Origin: Pollenia angustigena
Lineage: Eukaryota > Arthropoda > Insecta > Diptera > Polleniidae
Direction: 5' to 3'
Assembly: GCA_930367215.1 (NCBI GenBank)
Contig: OV884057.1
Coordinates: 206,077,621 to 206,141,620, forward strand
Length of the DNA: 64,000 bases
Below the pieces are notes generated by a model. That model made no database searches. It was not told where the DNA came from and was given only the letters and a program-made list of their open reading frames with translations. This document shows, piece by piece, positions 22,131 through 34,139 of the stretch (position 1 is its first letter; every line of letters begins with the position of its first letter). Position numbers and translations under genes: made by a program.

Positions 22131-24597
22131 AAATGCGACTTACACACACATACATACCAAAACACACGCTTATTATATACCTATTTGTGTATTAGTAGTA
22201 TTTGTAACTAGAATGAGAAAAGAGGTCTAATATAAGGTCTTATTTAGCAGACACAAGACCTTCTCGCCGCATTCCATACTTTACACAGGTTTTCATTGGG
22301 CGCAATCCCATACACACTTCCTTTAAAACAACTCTGATTTCTTCACCAAGCAGGGAGTAATGAAAAGGTCACTAAAAAAATTAATAAACTTCCTTTCTTA
22401 AAGAAGGAAGTAGCGAAATGTGTACTGAATATTTTCGAAGGTGTTTCAAAAAGAAATTTATACCTTCTAGAAGGCATACTTCTAATTGCAGGATACCATA
22501 CAAAGCGAATCTTTCAGTAAGGAGTATAGCGACCTTGAAAAAGGCCTGCCACTTGCAGTCCTTCCAATATTTGCCTGGGATTATTGAATGAACTCAAAGG
22601 AAATATATTAAAGGCCTTCTCTTTTTCATATCTTCTAAAAAGCATTTGTTTTCTCTTCCAAAATATTAAATTCCATTCCATTGTGTCTACCACTTTTCTT
22701 TTCTCAAAAAAAATAACTAATAAACTTTCAGGCCAGCAGATCAAACTCTATTCTAGGTTACTGGTAAAAAAAAACAGCTCAGACCGGGCTTTTCAAAGAT
22801 CTACTGAACCGCATCCTTGTGCCTGAACCACAGCCATAACGAGATCTCGGAATTGTCCTTACAAATAACCAGTCAAGAATCGAAAAGTCCTGGGGCTACT
22901 GATTCCTGTGTTATCAGATTAAACTCTGGCCTGCCTAGACCTTGAGAGATCTGTCAGTTTTAAGCCACAGATAAATCTGAGGCAGTGGCTGCACTTACAT
23001 ATATTCCCCGAGAGTGCAACGCTAAAAGTAAGTTGCTCTTCCAGACGATTTCGGCTTATCTAGTGGTCTACAGCGCATTTGGTAAAGTAAAGAGCTTAGC
23101 TGTATAAGATATTTCCGTTGAATGCATTATAAATTTAAAGATTATAATTTGCATGCAAAAGGTTTTCCTGCTTTAAATGGTTTCAATTGAAATTTTTGCA
23201 TTTTTATTTTGTCTATTTTCTTTAGGTTGAAATTAAAAAAAACAGAATTGCAGAGTACATTAAATTGTGTATCGCTTCCCAATCTTCTTACATCTTCTCT
23301 CCACAACAATTGCAAATCTGGACAAACAGTTTATTTTTATAGAGCGGAGGTGTCCATTTCCAAATACAATTAAGAAATTTGGTTCCAAACATGTTTAAGA
23401 TCAACTCCCTTGGATAAGTTCCTTTTCAAGTCTAAACTTTCTTTTCTGAAGGAAAAAAAAGCATTTCAACAATTTTTAAAACGCAATTTTAACATTTAGA
23501 GTCCTAAAATCATTTATGTTCAACAGATATATGTGTTTTTTTTATCATCTTATTAACTTCGCAGTAAATGTTATTCCGCATTTTCTCTTTGAATTTTTTG
23601 CATAAAATACAACTTTTTTTTTTGTATGATAGGCTCCATAAAAACAATCTACGTTTTATGCTTGAACAAGAAATTGCGCATAAATTCGTAAACAAACTTA
23701 AGTTTTGTGCTTTTTTCCTCTGGAATTAGAGAAGTTAAGTCAGAGCAAAGGCATATATTTATGTGTATAGTGGTTTTTATGTGTTCCTTTTAGGGGTGTG
23801 TGGCCCCAAATAGCAGAAAATCACAAAGGGACTCTTTTTTTTTGGCACAATTTGATGTTTATTAGGAACGCAAAAAGAAGAGAATACACAAATACTTAAA
23901 AAGCTTTTCCTATAAAGCAGAATTCCCGAAAGAACTAATAAAATACAAATGTAAAAGAGTGAATCTATTTTTTCCCTTAAAAAATTTAGAGCTTTTCAAC
24001 TTCCTTAATAAGTTTGTTAGAATATTTTTCAAAGAATTTGTTTATTTCCATTCCTGTTGCTTTTAAACAAAATGTACATACACATGTGTATCTTCGTTCT
24101 GATGTGTAAACATTGGGTTTCTGCCTGTAAAATATGTGTCGTACTTACAAATAACAAATTAGGCATAATTATGTATGTTTGGTAAAGTTTTTAGTTTTCT
24201 GTTATGGTTTTGTAATCGTAAACATTGGCCATTTTGTTTTGTTTCTGCGTGTTAATTAAAACCGGAAAAAACAAGGATAGTAAACCAACTCTCACTCATG
24301 CACACACTCTCTGGTGTGAGTTAACTATTTCTCACTTACTCACTCACTTCTTTATAACACGCAATAAGCAGATCAGAGTTGTCAACTTTTAAATATTCAA
24401 AAGGCACCGAAATCGAGAAAAAAACGCTTATTTTAGGATAAGAAGCACTTAATTAAAAATGCTTAGTTTTATTTGAAAGTAATAGAAAATTTTATTTTAA
24501 AATATTCATTTAAAAAATGAAAAACGTGTTAGCATTTGAAAAAAAAAATATTTAATAATAAAACATAACATAAATGAGAATTATTAAACAGAATATT
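22131..24597. other. Intergenic sequence, no gene recognised
   Basis: Nothing with a supported domain. The segment at about 22600-23100 is less AT-rich and contains 'aaggccttct', a word also found in the subterminal region of the 53986 element, but no tips were found. Confidence 0.4.
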
Positions 24598-24600
24598 TAA

Positions 24601-25124
24601 TACTACATTTACATTAGGGCGAAATCTTGTAGATTTGATTTAAAATCTTTTTCGAAATTTAGTGCGTTTACAATAGACTTTTTTGACATTAGCGAGATTT
24701 TGTTTTTATATCAAAACAGCTGACTAAATGTTTTTTCATTACACATACAAACACAAAAAGAAATATGCATTTAAAAATTTGCATTACCTTTTATTAATAA
24801 TCAACGATATTTATTTTATCAATATTATTCGTCTTTTTTATATTTTTACAGTTTTTATTAAACTTTTTAATATTTTTTTTTTTTTAACAATTTTTGCTTT
24901 GTCTTTTTTTTAAATGCCATTTTTTATTGTGCAGGGATGTATTTTTAGTGCTTTATTGAAAAAAACCATAGTTGCATCATTAAGTACTACTAGATTTTGA
25001 GTAGATTTCGTCGAAATCTAGTCACGAAGTAGATTTTGTTTTGTATGGGAAATCTAGTCAAAAACAACTAGATTTGGCTCGAAATCTCGTAAGTACTAGA
25101 TTTGGCGTAGGTGTAAATGTAGTA
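24601..25124. mobile_element. 524-bp MITE with TAA duplication
   Basis: Tips are TACTACATTTACATTAGGGC and, from the right, TACTACATTTACACCTACGC, followed by related 'cgaaatcttgtagattt' blocks. The flanks are TAA (24598-24600, 25125-25127). Several 'ctagattt' copies lie inside the right end. The short open frame inside has no domain. Confidence 0.8.
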
Positions 25125-25127
25125 TAA

Positions 25128-25585
25128 GTCAATTACAAATGTATAAAATTTAAATTTTGTTGATCTATGTGCATGCCTTTTCTTCTCACCTACATCATAA
25201 ATTCTTGCCAGATTGGGGCTTTCAATCTTTATTTACTACAACCATTTTTACGTAAAAGGACCAAACTAAACCATGCTAGTTTTTTAAAGTTTTGTTTATA
25301 ATTCGAATGTTTAGACGATAACGGTGCTAATAAAATAGATAGACCACTAAATTGATCGAAGAACCAGACTAATTCTATAGTCATAAATATTAATGTTATA
25401 TTTTTTAACAACATAACATTACGGAACTATATATTTGTCCGTAAAATTTCGAAATTGGAAGGCAATCTGCTGCACATTATATCTTCAACCATATTTTTGT
25501 TGTAAATTGGTAGCAGTTTGTTGATACCTCACACTTTGTTTCACCGCCAGTAGTCAGGTGTAGCTATTTTTCAAATTGAAATTTT
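25128..25585. other. AT-rich intergenic sequence
   Basis: No gene or repeat recognised. Confidence 0.4.
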
Positions 25586-26498
25586 TAAAGGATGGTTAAA
25601 TTTTAAGGGCCGATGTTGAATGTGAACCAAACCTAAACGTCAAGTTTTTTTCTGCATTTCATTTGCCATTTCTCAATTTCAGACTAACTCAATTTGAACC
25701 ATGGAAAGATACACAATCGAGCATCGCGTTAAAGTTGTTCAGGCTTATTATTAAAATGGGCGTTCAAATCAAAATTCATATCGTGCACTTCTTGATTCAG
25801 TGATGAGGCAAATTTTCACCTCCTTGGATTTGTCAATAAGCAGACTTGCCGCATTTGGGCGAATGATAATCCAAGAATAATTGTCGAAAAACCAATGCAC
25901 CCACAAAGAGTGACTGTTTGGTGCGGTAATGGGCTGGCGGCATCATTGGGCCGTATTTTTTTCAAAATGAGGCCGGTCAGGTAGTTACTGTTAATGGTGT
26001 TCGCTATCGTGAGATGATAACGAACTTGTTATGGCCCGAACTGGAAGATATGGATGTGGACGACATGAGGTTTCAACAAGATGCCACTTGCCACACAACT
26101 AACGAAACAATGGCTTTTTTGCGCGACAACTTCAATGGCCGAGTTATCTACCGTGGTGGCGATGTCAATTGGCCGCCAATATAATGTTACTTGACACCGT
26201 TGGACTTCTTTCTTTGGGGATATTTGGAAGAAAAGGTGTATGTCGATAAGCCAGCAACAATTCAAGAGCTAAAGGATGAGATAATTCGGCACATTAACGG
26301 CATGGAACCTCAATTATGCCTCAGCTTCATCGAAAATTAAGACCATCGGATGGAGGTGTGGCGCCATTTGGCCGATATTTTGTTCCATACACAATTGAAC
26401 CATACCACTATTATCATAAAAGAAATGACAATAATTTCCTAAATAATTTGTTTTTTATTCAAAATCAACATCGGGCCTTAAAATTTAACCACTCTTTA
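25586..26498 (+). mobile_element. mariner element (subfamily 2, copy 2), deleted form
   Basis: The inverted ends share TGGTTAAATTTTAAGG from both sides, continuing to 'cgatgttga'. The element is about 0.9 kb, against about 1.3 kb for complete relatives. It is similar along its whole length to the copy at 10555 and carries the same internal deletion junction, so both copies probably descend from one deleted progenitor. Confidence 0.88.
25701..26390 (+). pseudogene. mariner transposase pseudogene (subfamily 2, copy 2)
   Basis: Starts MERYTIEHRVKVVQAYY then a stop, then NGRSNQNSYRALL, followed at once by the SDEAHF-equivalent segment in another frame. The copy at 10669 has lost the VKVVQAYYE residues but shares the downstream junction. 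Later segments decode as HPQRVTVWCG, NGVRYREMITNLLWPELEDM, VDDMRFQQDAT (the second Asp region, with a lost Gly), VNWPPI in place of the usual VNWPPRSCD motif, and LTPLDFFLWGYLEEKVYVDK. Multiple stops and frameshifts. Non-functional. Confidence 0.88.
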
Positions 26499-27372
26499 TA
26501 AGGTTTTGCAACACTGCACATCCTTAAGAATATCGGATAAATTTATAAAATAATTATTTATATCATTAATGGCTAATAAATCAGTGAATGTTTAAACTCT
26601 GGTTTAGTTGAACTAAACTTCAATGTATATGTTGTTTAAATTCAACAGTTTTAAATCAGTGTCCCATGTATTTATTATATGTTGGGGAGTCGAAAAGTTG
26701 GGCCAACCAGGCCGTTTCTGTTTGTTATTTTGTAGGTGTTTACGGTTCCTCACTGCATTGGCTCGGTGGTGAAAGGTCACATAACTGTACCTTTTTAATG
26801 CACTCGTGTTTGGCTTAAATAACCTCAATATTTAAAATAAATGACAAAAATAAAATTTATATAAAATAACATGGCAATCAAAAAATATATCATATAAAAA
26901 TAATATAAATGCAAGAATCACTTTATGGACCTCGTGTTCGCTGTGATTCTTTACCCTGAACGTGTAAATATAGGCTGATTTACATATAAAGAAAAGGAAG
27001 AAGAAGAATTGTATTATAGGTAGTTTTAAAAATAACATGTGGCAGCACAACGATAAATGTTGTAAAATTCATATGGTTTGTTTAAACGCTCATTATATAT
27101 TATAGATTTATTGGTTTAAGCACATTTTAAGCCAAAAAGATAGTTTGACTTATACTGATGTTGGTTTTGTAAAGATCATTATTAAGATGTTTTATTTCGT
27201 TTATAATTAAAGCTTATATTTAAAATTGCATTAAAAGCCAACGAGTTTCTGAAATCTTATTTTATTATTTTGTACAAAAAAAAAAAGAACTTTTGTTGTA
27301 TTCATAAAATATTAAAAGGGATTTGAAATGTATCTTTAGAAAAATTTGTATGAAAATTTTGTTTTATAACAA
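26499..27372. other. AT-rich intergenic sequence
   Basis: No gene recognised. Minor open frames on the minus strand near 26613-27050 have no domain. Confidence 0.4.
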
Positions 27373-27653
27373 CCCAGTAAAAACTTCGCTTACTTTTTCA
27401 AAACGAAGAGCTTCTTAAACTCATTATTTAGTAGCTTTCTTCTATAACTACATGTATAACAACTTCTATAACTACCTTTTGTATTTAATACATGGATGTA
27501 TTTAAGTAAAAAAATAATGACTTACTTTTAAATGCGTTTATTTTGGGGCATGCCTTGTAAAATTCATTGGTTCTTTCAGTAGAATTGTAAGTAGTGCCTT
27601 CATATTTTTCTGATTACTCAACACATTATTTTGTAGGCGAAGTTTTTACTGGG
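27373..27653. mobile_element. 281-bp MITE, CCCAGTAAAAACTTCGC tips
   Basis: The inverted ends are CCCAGTAAAAACTTCGCTTA and, from the right, CCCAGTAAAAACTTCGCCTA. The target duplication is not clear. A lone CCCAGTAAAAAGACCG at 40677 resembles one tip, with no visible partner. Confidence 0.75.
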
Positions 27654-27925
27654 ACATTTCAAAATTATTTTATTTTTTATGAAAACGGCAGTAAGAAATT
27701 TTGTGATAAAATAAGATTAAGTCCCATCGCAAATAAAGAAAAACACTGACAATTTTAAAAAGCACTAAAAACGGTGCGAAACACATCGAGTTGACAACGC
27801 TGATACAGATGTAAACAATTGTAAACTTGTAAAATTTATTACCGTTTTATTTCCTCAAATGATTCATCTCTCTTCTGATCCATTTCTCTTACCACACCTG
27901 AGTGTCTGTGGTCAAGGGTTAATGG

Positions 27926-29380
27926 CAGTGTTGCCACTTTGTGGGTAATTACCCGAATTTGGTATAATTTTTACGGTCGTGGATAACGCGTGGGTAATTT
28001 CTCTTAGGTGTAATTTAGGTGTAACTTGAAATTTTTACTTCAGATGCCCAAATAAAATCAAGATTCGATTTCAGTGATGACATTTATTTCTTTTTAAATA
28101 TTGTTGCTAAGAAATGCACAGCCTTTTGAACCAAAGTCTCGGTTTCGTTTTAAGAAACGACTTCAATCATTAAACATACACATATATTTTCAAATGTTTG
28201 ATAATCAATGTCGCAAGATGGACCCTTAGATTTAGATAAAGATGCCTATCATAGTGATTAAGAACCTGAAGTTTATTGAAAAAAGTTATTCAAACTAAAA
28301 ACTTGCCTGGGGGAAGATATGTTTCCAATATTGCAACACATAATTAATTTTATTTCTATCTTGCTACTTATTAATGCTTTAGTTTAAAGAATATTTAATG
28401 CCCTTTACAGTTGTTAAACTGAATTACGAAAGGGACAGTTGTATAAAACTCTGCAGGCATTTTGTTAACTAAATAAGGTATAAAGGGTATTTGTTAAGAC
28501 CATGAAACTTAAAATGGTAGACAACACAAAAAAAATAAATTTTAATTGCAGATTGATACACGGCATTACCATTTGAAACTGTCTTAAAACAAATAGGCAC
28601 CGCTCCTGTCCCTGACGAAACGCATTGCGGACGTCCAATTTTGTTTCTCTTTTTCGAATAAAATGAACAATGTTGACCTCCAAGACACCAATTGTTGCTG
28701 GTTTATCAGCATTAACCACTGACTTCACAACCCTACGGAAAACAATCAATAAGTGTCACATCGCACGGCCTTGAAGTCTAATTGACAGTTTATTTTCTCT
28801 AAACCAACACATCGCCTTCATTTGTGAAAAAAGTTGCGTTATTTAAACCATGCTTCACCTTTAAGTTGCGAAAATCGATGGCTGATTTTCAAAGTATATA
28901 TATATTTTTTTTAATTCCCTATGCAAATCCCCGCGAAGCTTGACGCTTGTCAAGCATGAATCTATTCATGATGATGTGCCAGATCAAAAGTGAAAACAGT
29001 ATGACAGTTCGTTAGACAGCTAACTTTCGTAAGCTCTATGGGTCTAAAAAGCATCCATTATAAAGCAATGACAATGAGCATTTTAAACCTTCACAAGATG
29101 TATCAACCAAATGTGGTAGTTAAACTCATTATTTTAGCAGTTTTATTTTATGTTTTATTAATTTTTTTTAAGCCTTAAATGTTATTTTTGTTTATTTAAA
29201 TAAAATTAACAGTTTGACTAATATTGATCTTGTTTTAATGAGTTTGTTGTCTTTTTGCTTCTTTGTTAATGTCTTTTTATTAAATAAAACTTCAATTTTA
29301 TATCAGGTGTAATTTCATTTAAATCGGGTAATTTTGCATCATCTCAAGTGTAATTTTGAATCTTGCTGGTGGTAACACTG
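27926..29380. mobile_element. 1.45-kb hAT-type element, perfect GTTAATGG duplication
   Basis: Tips are CAGTGTTGCCAC and, from the right, CAGTGTTACCAC. The 8-bp duplication GTTAATGG is perfect (27918-27925, 29381-29388). 'Ggtgtaattt' and 'gggtaattt' words are repeated inside both ends. No hAT transposase remnant was found. A mariner relic lies inside on the minus strand (28551-28790), so this element has itself been a target. Confidence 0.92.
28551..28790 (-). pseudogene. mariner transposase relic (third lineage)
   Basis: On the minus strand, decayed residues resemble the mariner C-terminal region: an RPCDVT segment in the place of the third acid motif, then ADKPATIGVLEVNIVHFIRK, matching the DKPATIxxLxxNI block that follows the DD(x)D core. 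Sequence after this is more diverged from both other subfamilies in the window. Only about 80 codons remain, with a frameshift between the two segments. Confidence 0.7.
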
Positions 29381-29406
29381 GTTAATGGGGTGGGTGTGTT
29401 GTTATT

Positions 29407-29407
29407 G

Positions 29408-29431
<24 letters not shown>
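29407..29431. repeat. Poly-T tract
   Basis: A run of about 24 T bases right after the 27926 hAT element. Might be the complement of a retroposed tail, but no retroposed sequence was identified next to it. Confidence 0.8.
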
Positions 29432-29438
<7 letters not shown>

Positions 29439-29916
29439 TAGACAGTGAGTAAGTAAATGAGTGACTGCATGTTTTAAAGTTGTGAGCTTTTTTATTCTTT
29501 TTATGGAGCAACAATTTAATGTGGCGCATTTACTTTTATTGATGCGTTTAAAAATGTTTATTTGCTTTAACTGCGTAGTTTTTAGGCTTTGAAAAGACCC
29601 TTTGTCCTTATTACTTTCTTACCGCCGATAATGACAACATGTTTTTGAGGGAGTGGGAGTAATGAGGAATTTATGTTTTGAAAATTGCGTTTTTATTTTC
29701 TTTAAGCTTAAGGTTTCTTTAAGGATATAAATAACATGTATTCGTGTGTATTCAAAAAAAGATGTTGTAGTAGATTTTAAAGAGTTGGAAAGAAATTTTG
29801 AGATAAAATAGGGTATCAGTATAGTAACAGTTTTATCCAAAGTTGACCTGTTTACAAAACCACAACTCTTTGCCATTTCTATTTTAAGCGGTACTACATT
29901 CAAAATGGCCAATAGC

Positions 29917-30894
29917 CAGGGTTGCCAGATTTATCGTCATTTTTACGATTTTTTTGTTCCGATATTAGCAAAGTGCCGATTGCTGACTTTTTTCTAAAAA
30001 GTGACGATTTTTTTTAGTCTCCAAAGTCTGAATAAAACATTAAATTTTCTGACACGTTCGTTATTTATTTAATCTTGGAATCTTGTAACAGCCATACCTT
30101 AACAAGTGCGGAAGGTTGAACATTTTCTTTCGCTAAGCTTTTACGCTGATATGCCATACCTTAACAAGAGCGTCAACACGAACAGTAGTGATAGCTTTCT
30201 TGTTTAATAAAACCCACAAATTATAAATAAAAATAGAGATAAAAACGCTAGATTGACCAAAAAATAGTAAAATTGCCAGTATTAATTAACAATAGCACCA
30301 AACTTCACTATTATCGAGCTGTCAACAGCGGGTTTTCCAATTGCAAACCCATGCCGCTAGGTACGGTTGTAATATGCAAGTCTTAAGAAAATATTTAAAG
30401 ATTATTTTTAGAGTACAAAAACAACAATGTTACACTAATGTTTATCTTTCGTCAAACCATTATCGAAGGAACCTTTAACGACTCTCTGTATAAATCATAT
30501 TTTCAACAATTATACGGCAACCATTTCACAAGTTGTAAGATACTATCTACATAAGTTTCATACGATGAAAACTCGTTAGAATTTATTTACTCACGTCTTT
30601 AACGATTCCTACAACGATTGAAGAAGCGTATTTCGCTGTGCTATGGAAGAATCTCAGTCGTGTTACAGTTTTTCCCGTGTGAGGCATCTTCTACGAATAA
30701 AAAATGCGGTGACTCCCAGTGTTTCTTACACCATTAAAAATTTTTTAATGTTTTTTTTATGAAAATCGAACAAAAATTGTTAAAAAAAAAAAAACAAATT
30801 TTAAGTTGTCCGATTTTTCGAAACGTGAAAGACGATTTTTATATTTTTTCTGATGAAATTGACGATTTCCACACAAATTTATCTGGCAGCAATG
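29917..30894. mobile_element. 978-bp hAT-type element, perfect CCAATAGC duplication
   Basis: The tips are CAGGGTTGCCAGATTTATC and, from the right, CATTGCTGCCAGATAAATT. The 8-bp duplication CCAATAGC is perfect (29909-29916 and 30895-30902). 'Gacgattttt' words recur inside both ends. A 20-base phrase, 'gccataccttaacaag', appears twice at about 30090 and 30153. No transposase coding remains. Confidence 0.92.
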
Positions 30895-30902
30895 CCAATA
30901 GC

Positions 30903-32335
30903 GATTTCAATTTCTAAAAAAAAAGTTAGTCCTTTTAAATTATACTCGAATCAGCGTCACAAAATTGGATCAAGGTAAGAAAAGGGATGAGTAGACATAC
31001 TGACTACTAGTGGACATTTACCGTCACACATCATATACACTGAAATCTCTTATGAGCGGACACCGAAAATAACAGTTCAAATGTGTCCGTCATGGGGGAT
31101 CTCCTTTAAAACGCTGCAGGGACCAGATATCAGTGTCCGTCGAAAAGGGATGTCCGCATAAGGAATGTGTCCTTTAAGGATGATTACACTGTTTTAAGTA
31201 AATTTTTTTTTTAAATATAATAAATATAGGCTTAAAATTGAAAAATTCCATGGTTTCGTGGCTTCTGTGGTACACAAATTCTTTTTTGTTTGTGTTTATA
31301 GCCCAAAATAGTTTTAAATATTAAAAATTAGCTTAAAATCGATTATTTTCTTTATTGAGATATTTAAGGAATTCTTCTACTCCTTTTTAATCAAGGGCCG
31401 GATTTCAGCATTCGATATTAATAGAAATTGTATTGTTATTATGATCCATATTGAATTAAGTCTTAGAGACGAATTCTTAAAATTAGAAAATATTTTAAAA
31501 TATACCCACCTTTTTTACAAAAAATAAAAACTGTTAAAACAAAAAAATGGTTATTAAAAAAAAATGATGTAACTTAAAATCTATACCAAATACCATGCCA
31601 TGGTTATAAATATTGTTGCAAACCCAGGATGAATAATTTCAAACCTGTAAAGTCAATGAGATTTCTACAAAATATGCAAAATATGCTTAATATATGCCAA
31701 TTTTCAAATAAATTCATTCGAACAATCTTCAAAACCAATTCAAAATTTCAATGCTACGAATAATGCCAATCAAATCAAATTTGCTATAAATGTTTTTAAG
31801 TTTTAAAACAAATTAATAAAAATTGACTTTACTTTTCCTTTTTTTTTAAGAAATTATTAACTTAAAAAATGTACAGTATTTTAAGAGTTTTAAAAATGAA
31901 GTCATGCCAAATAAAATTTATACAAAAGTTTATTCAAACCAATTGGGAATTATATGAGTTCAAACTGAGATGAAAAAGAGAGAGAGATTTAAAGAAAGAA
32001 CGAGACAAACATTTGACAAATAAATGGAATGAGTATTAAATTTAAGAGTAAAATCAAAACAGCCAAATAGAGAGCCGAATTTCCAACAACATTTAGTTTA
32101 ATTAGAGACAAATTAACTTTAAAAAATACACAGAACATGTACAAATTACATTCAAACGTATTTGTTAAACGTGTTAGAGAATAGAGTAGAAAACAAACGA
32201 ATGCTTTATAATACAACACGAACTCAAATAATACATAGAGAGAGACACACACACGCGATGATTTAAAAAAGAGAATTTGTTAAAATTAGACGATGCACAG
32301 TGTGGTGTTCGGATATTTTTTGGTTTAATTGTTTT
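30903..32335. other. AT-rich sequence downstream of the host exon
   Basis: Apart from the weak 31027 element nothing was recognised. If the minus-strand exon at 33448-32367 is spliced, this stretch is intronic on that strand. Confidence 0.4.
31027..31190. mobile_element. Possible pogo-like MITE
   Basis: The sequence has CACTGAAATCTCTTATGAGC at the left and, from the right, CAGTGTAATCATCC; inside are repeated 'gtccgt'/'gtgtcc' words. This layout resembles pogo/Tigger-type short elements, whose tips are CASTGnAAnCTC. The TIR match is poor and the TA duplication is not visible. Confidence 0.35.
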
Positions 32336-33448
32336 TTATTTTAATTGAGGTCTCTCAATTACTGACCTGTTTGTTAAAGATGAAGTGGGTGAAGTGGCAA
32401 ATATTATAGCTCCTGGAGCGCTTTCGATCGAAGCTGTGGAGAGATTTTGTGTAGGATGTATTGGACTCGTAAAATGGCTGGCACTTGTAGAAGGTTGTGA
32501 ATGTCTTTGTTGGGGAAAAGGTGGTTGACGCGGCAATTGTTTTTGTTGGGCCTGCTGTGGGCTTTGATGTTGTTGTTGTTGTCCCAATGGCAAAGGCAAA
32601 TGGCTTATATTTGCCCCAAACGAAGGATCGTAACTGTATGCCGCTTTATGCTGTGGCGTTGTTTGATTTTGTCTGGTATCCGGTGAACTTGCATAGAAAG
32701 GCAAGTATGGATATGGCCGAGCTGTAGGACTGGCACTAAATGCCATATGATGCTGATAATGTCCAGCTGTAGGTGAGGCCACACGCATTGGACTTTTCTG
32801 GCCACCAGCAAGAGCTGCTGTCTTTGGTTTATGTACCGGGCTATTGCCGGCACTAATGGCTATCGGCTGTGATCTCTGTTGCTGTTGCGTATTTGGATAG
32901 AGTAAAGGAGAAAATTGATCAACAGATTCTTCTAAATCTTCATCGTTTTCATTAATCAAATCTTCCAATTCGTCTTCATCTTCACCCTCACGTTGGGTAG
33001 AGGAAGTGGTTATACTAACTCCCGGACTAAAGGAAGTCAAAAATTCTACGGGCAGTTTATAACGTTCATTTCCCAAAGCCAAATTCGTATAGATATTAGA
33101 GTCCGAACCCAATTGTGTTATTAATGGTGGATTGTTATTACCACTCACATTGACAAATCGGGGCACCTGACCTCCTGGCCACATACTTTCATCGACACAA
33201 AATGAAGAACGGCCCGATGCTGTTTTATTATAGAAATAGACATTCTGATCGTTATTGCCTCCCATAGAGGAGGGCATGAGCAATACTTGCGGTAATTCCG
33301 AACCTGTACTTGACAACATTTGCTGTTCGAAGGGAGTTAAAAAAGGTGTACTAAAAGCTCTTTTACGGTGGTGCATCTTGTTATTGGTGCTCATGGCCTG
33401 GGTGAGACGGGAAACATTACTGCTAGATTCATAGTTGTGGTGTGGCAT
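32336..33448 (-). CDS. First coding exon of an unidentified Ser/Pro/Gln-rich protein
   Basis: This is the longest credible protein-coding sequence: 370 codons open on the minus strand. The ATG at 33448 has an in-frame TAA two codons upstream, which fixes the start. Composition is host-like, unlike the surrounding AT translation. Visible parts: a basic/phosphorylatable RKRAFSTPFLTPFEQ (residues 28-42), a hydrophobic ELPQVLLMPS (51-60), an acidic stretch EGEDEDELEDLINENDEDLE (154-173), a short Gln run (188-191), many Ser-Pro sites (e.g. 203, 219, 225, 240, 255) and a Gln-rich region (290-317). No signal peptide, membrane span or enzyme domain is seen. A donor-like CAG/GTCAGT at 32369-32361 would end the exon in codon 361, so the last nine residues and the stop are probably intronic. 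The protein is likely intracellular and largely disordered in this part. I do not recognise the gene. Confidence 0.85.
   Translation of the reverse strand: MPHHNYESSSNVSRLTQAMSTNNKMHHRKRAFSTPFLTPFEQQMLSSTGSELPQVLLMPSSMGGNNDQNVYFYNKTASGRSSFCVDESMWPGGQVPRFVNVSGNNNPPLITQLGSDSNIYTNLALGNERYKLPVEFLTSFSPGVSITTSSTQREGEDEDELEDLINENDEDLEESVDQFSPLLYPNTQQQQRSQPIAISAGNSPVHKPKTAALAGGQKSPMRVASPTAGHYQHHMAFSASPTARPYPYLPFYASSPDTRQNQTTPQHKAAYSYDPSFGANISHLPLPLGQQQQHQSPQQAQQKQLPRQPPFPQQRHSQPSTSASHFTSPIHPTQNLSTASIESAPGAIIFATSPTSSLTNRSVIERPQLK
32361..32369 (-). promoter_or_regulatory. Probable 5' splice donor
   Basis: The minus strand reads CAG|GTCAGT, matching the donor consensus MAG|GTRAGT at all but one position. 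It falls nine codons before the in-frame stop. Splicing here would leave a codon split after its second base (phase 2). Confidence 0.65.
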
Positions 33449-34139
33449 AATTTACAAAGCATTCGAAAAGATTTTGCAAATAGTTTTTTTTTTTTGTTTG
33501 TTTGTTTTATTTGTGCCAAAAAAGTTGTTTCAAAAATCAAAATATAGATTTTGTTTTTAAAATTTTGTTTAGAAGTTGTGAAAAATCAAAAAAAGAAGAG
33601 AAGAAAAAAATTAAGAAAATTAAAATTTTTATCCAATTTTTTTCTAGTTATTTCAAAACTTAAAATTTATAATTTTTTTTTTTTAATCTAAAGTTAGATT
33701 TGTTTGAAAGATGTTAAATGAGAATAAAAAAGTTCTTATTACAGAGATTTTTTTGTGAGAGAGAATGAACTATTTCTGTACAAAAGATAAATTTTTTTGG
33801 CCAATTATTCACACTTCACAGTGGGGCAAAAACTAAATACTTAAACAACAAATTAACCTTTTTAAACAATTCTTCTGACTGAAAATCTTTTCAAATGACC
33901 AGCAACTTGGCTTTGAGGTTTTTTTGAGGAGAAACATTTTATCACTTAAACTGGATTAAACATGCATAAGAACTATAAAACAAACATCTGCTTTTAGAAC
34001 CGTCAAGTGTTTCAACATTTTGAACTTTTTTCCTTATTATTTTAATCCTAACCCAACTTATTAATACATCTAAATTCACTTGGTGCCAATGATTTCTAAA
34101 AAAGAGAATACATTATTTTTACCCAGAAAAACGTATATA
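33449..34139. other. Probable 5' leader/upstream region of the host exon
   Basis: A-rich on the minus strand immediately upstream of the ATG. No TATA element or initiator stands out with confidence and no upstream exon was identified. Confidence 0.35.

Noticed and set aside
32497..32853. Open frames overlapping the host exon on the plus strand and in another minus frame
   Set aside because: They are shadows of the 370-codon exon, whose composition and start context are much better.
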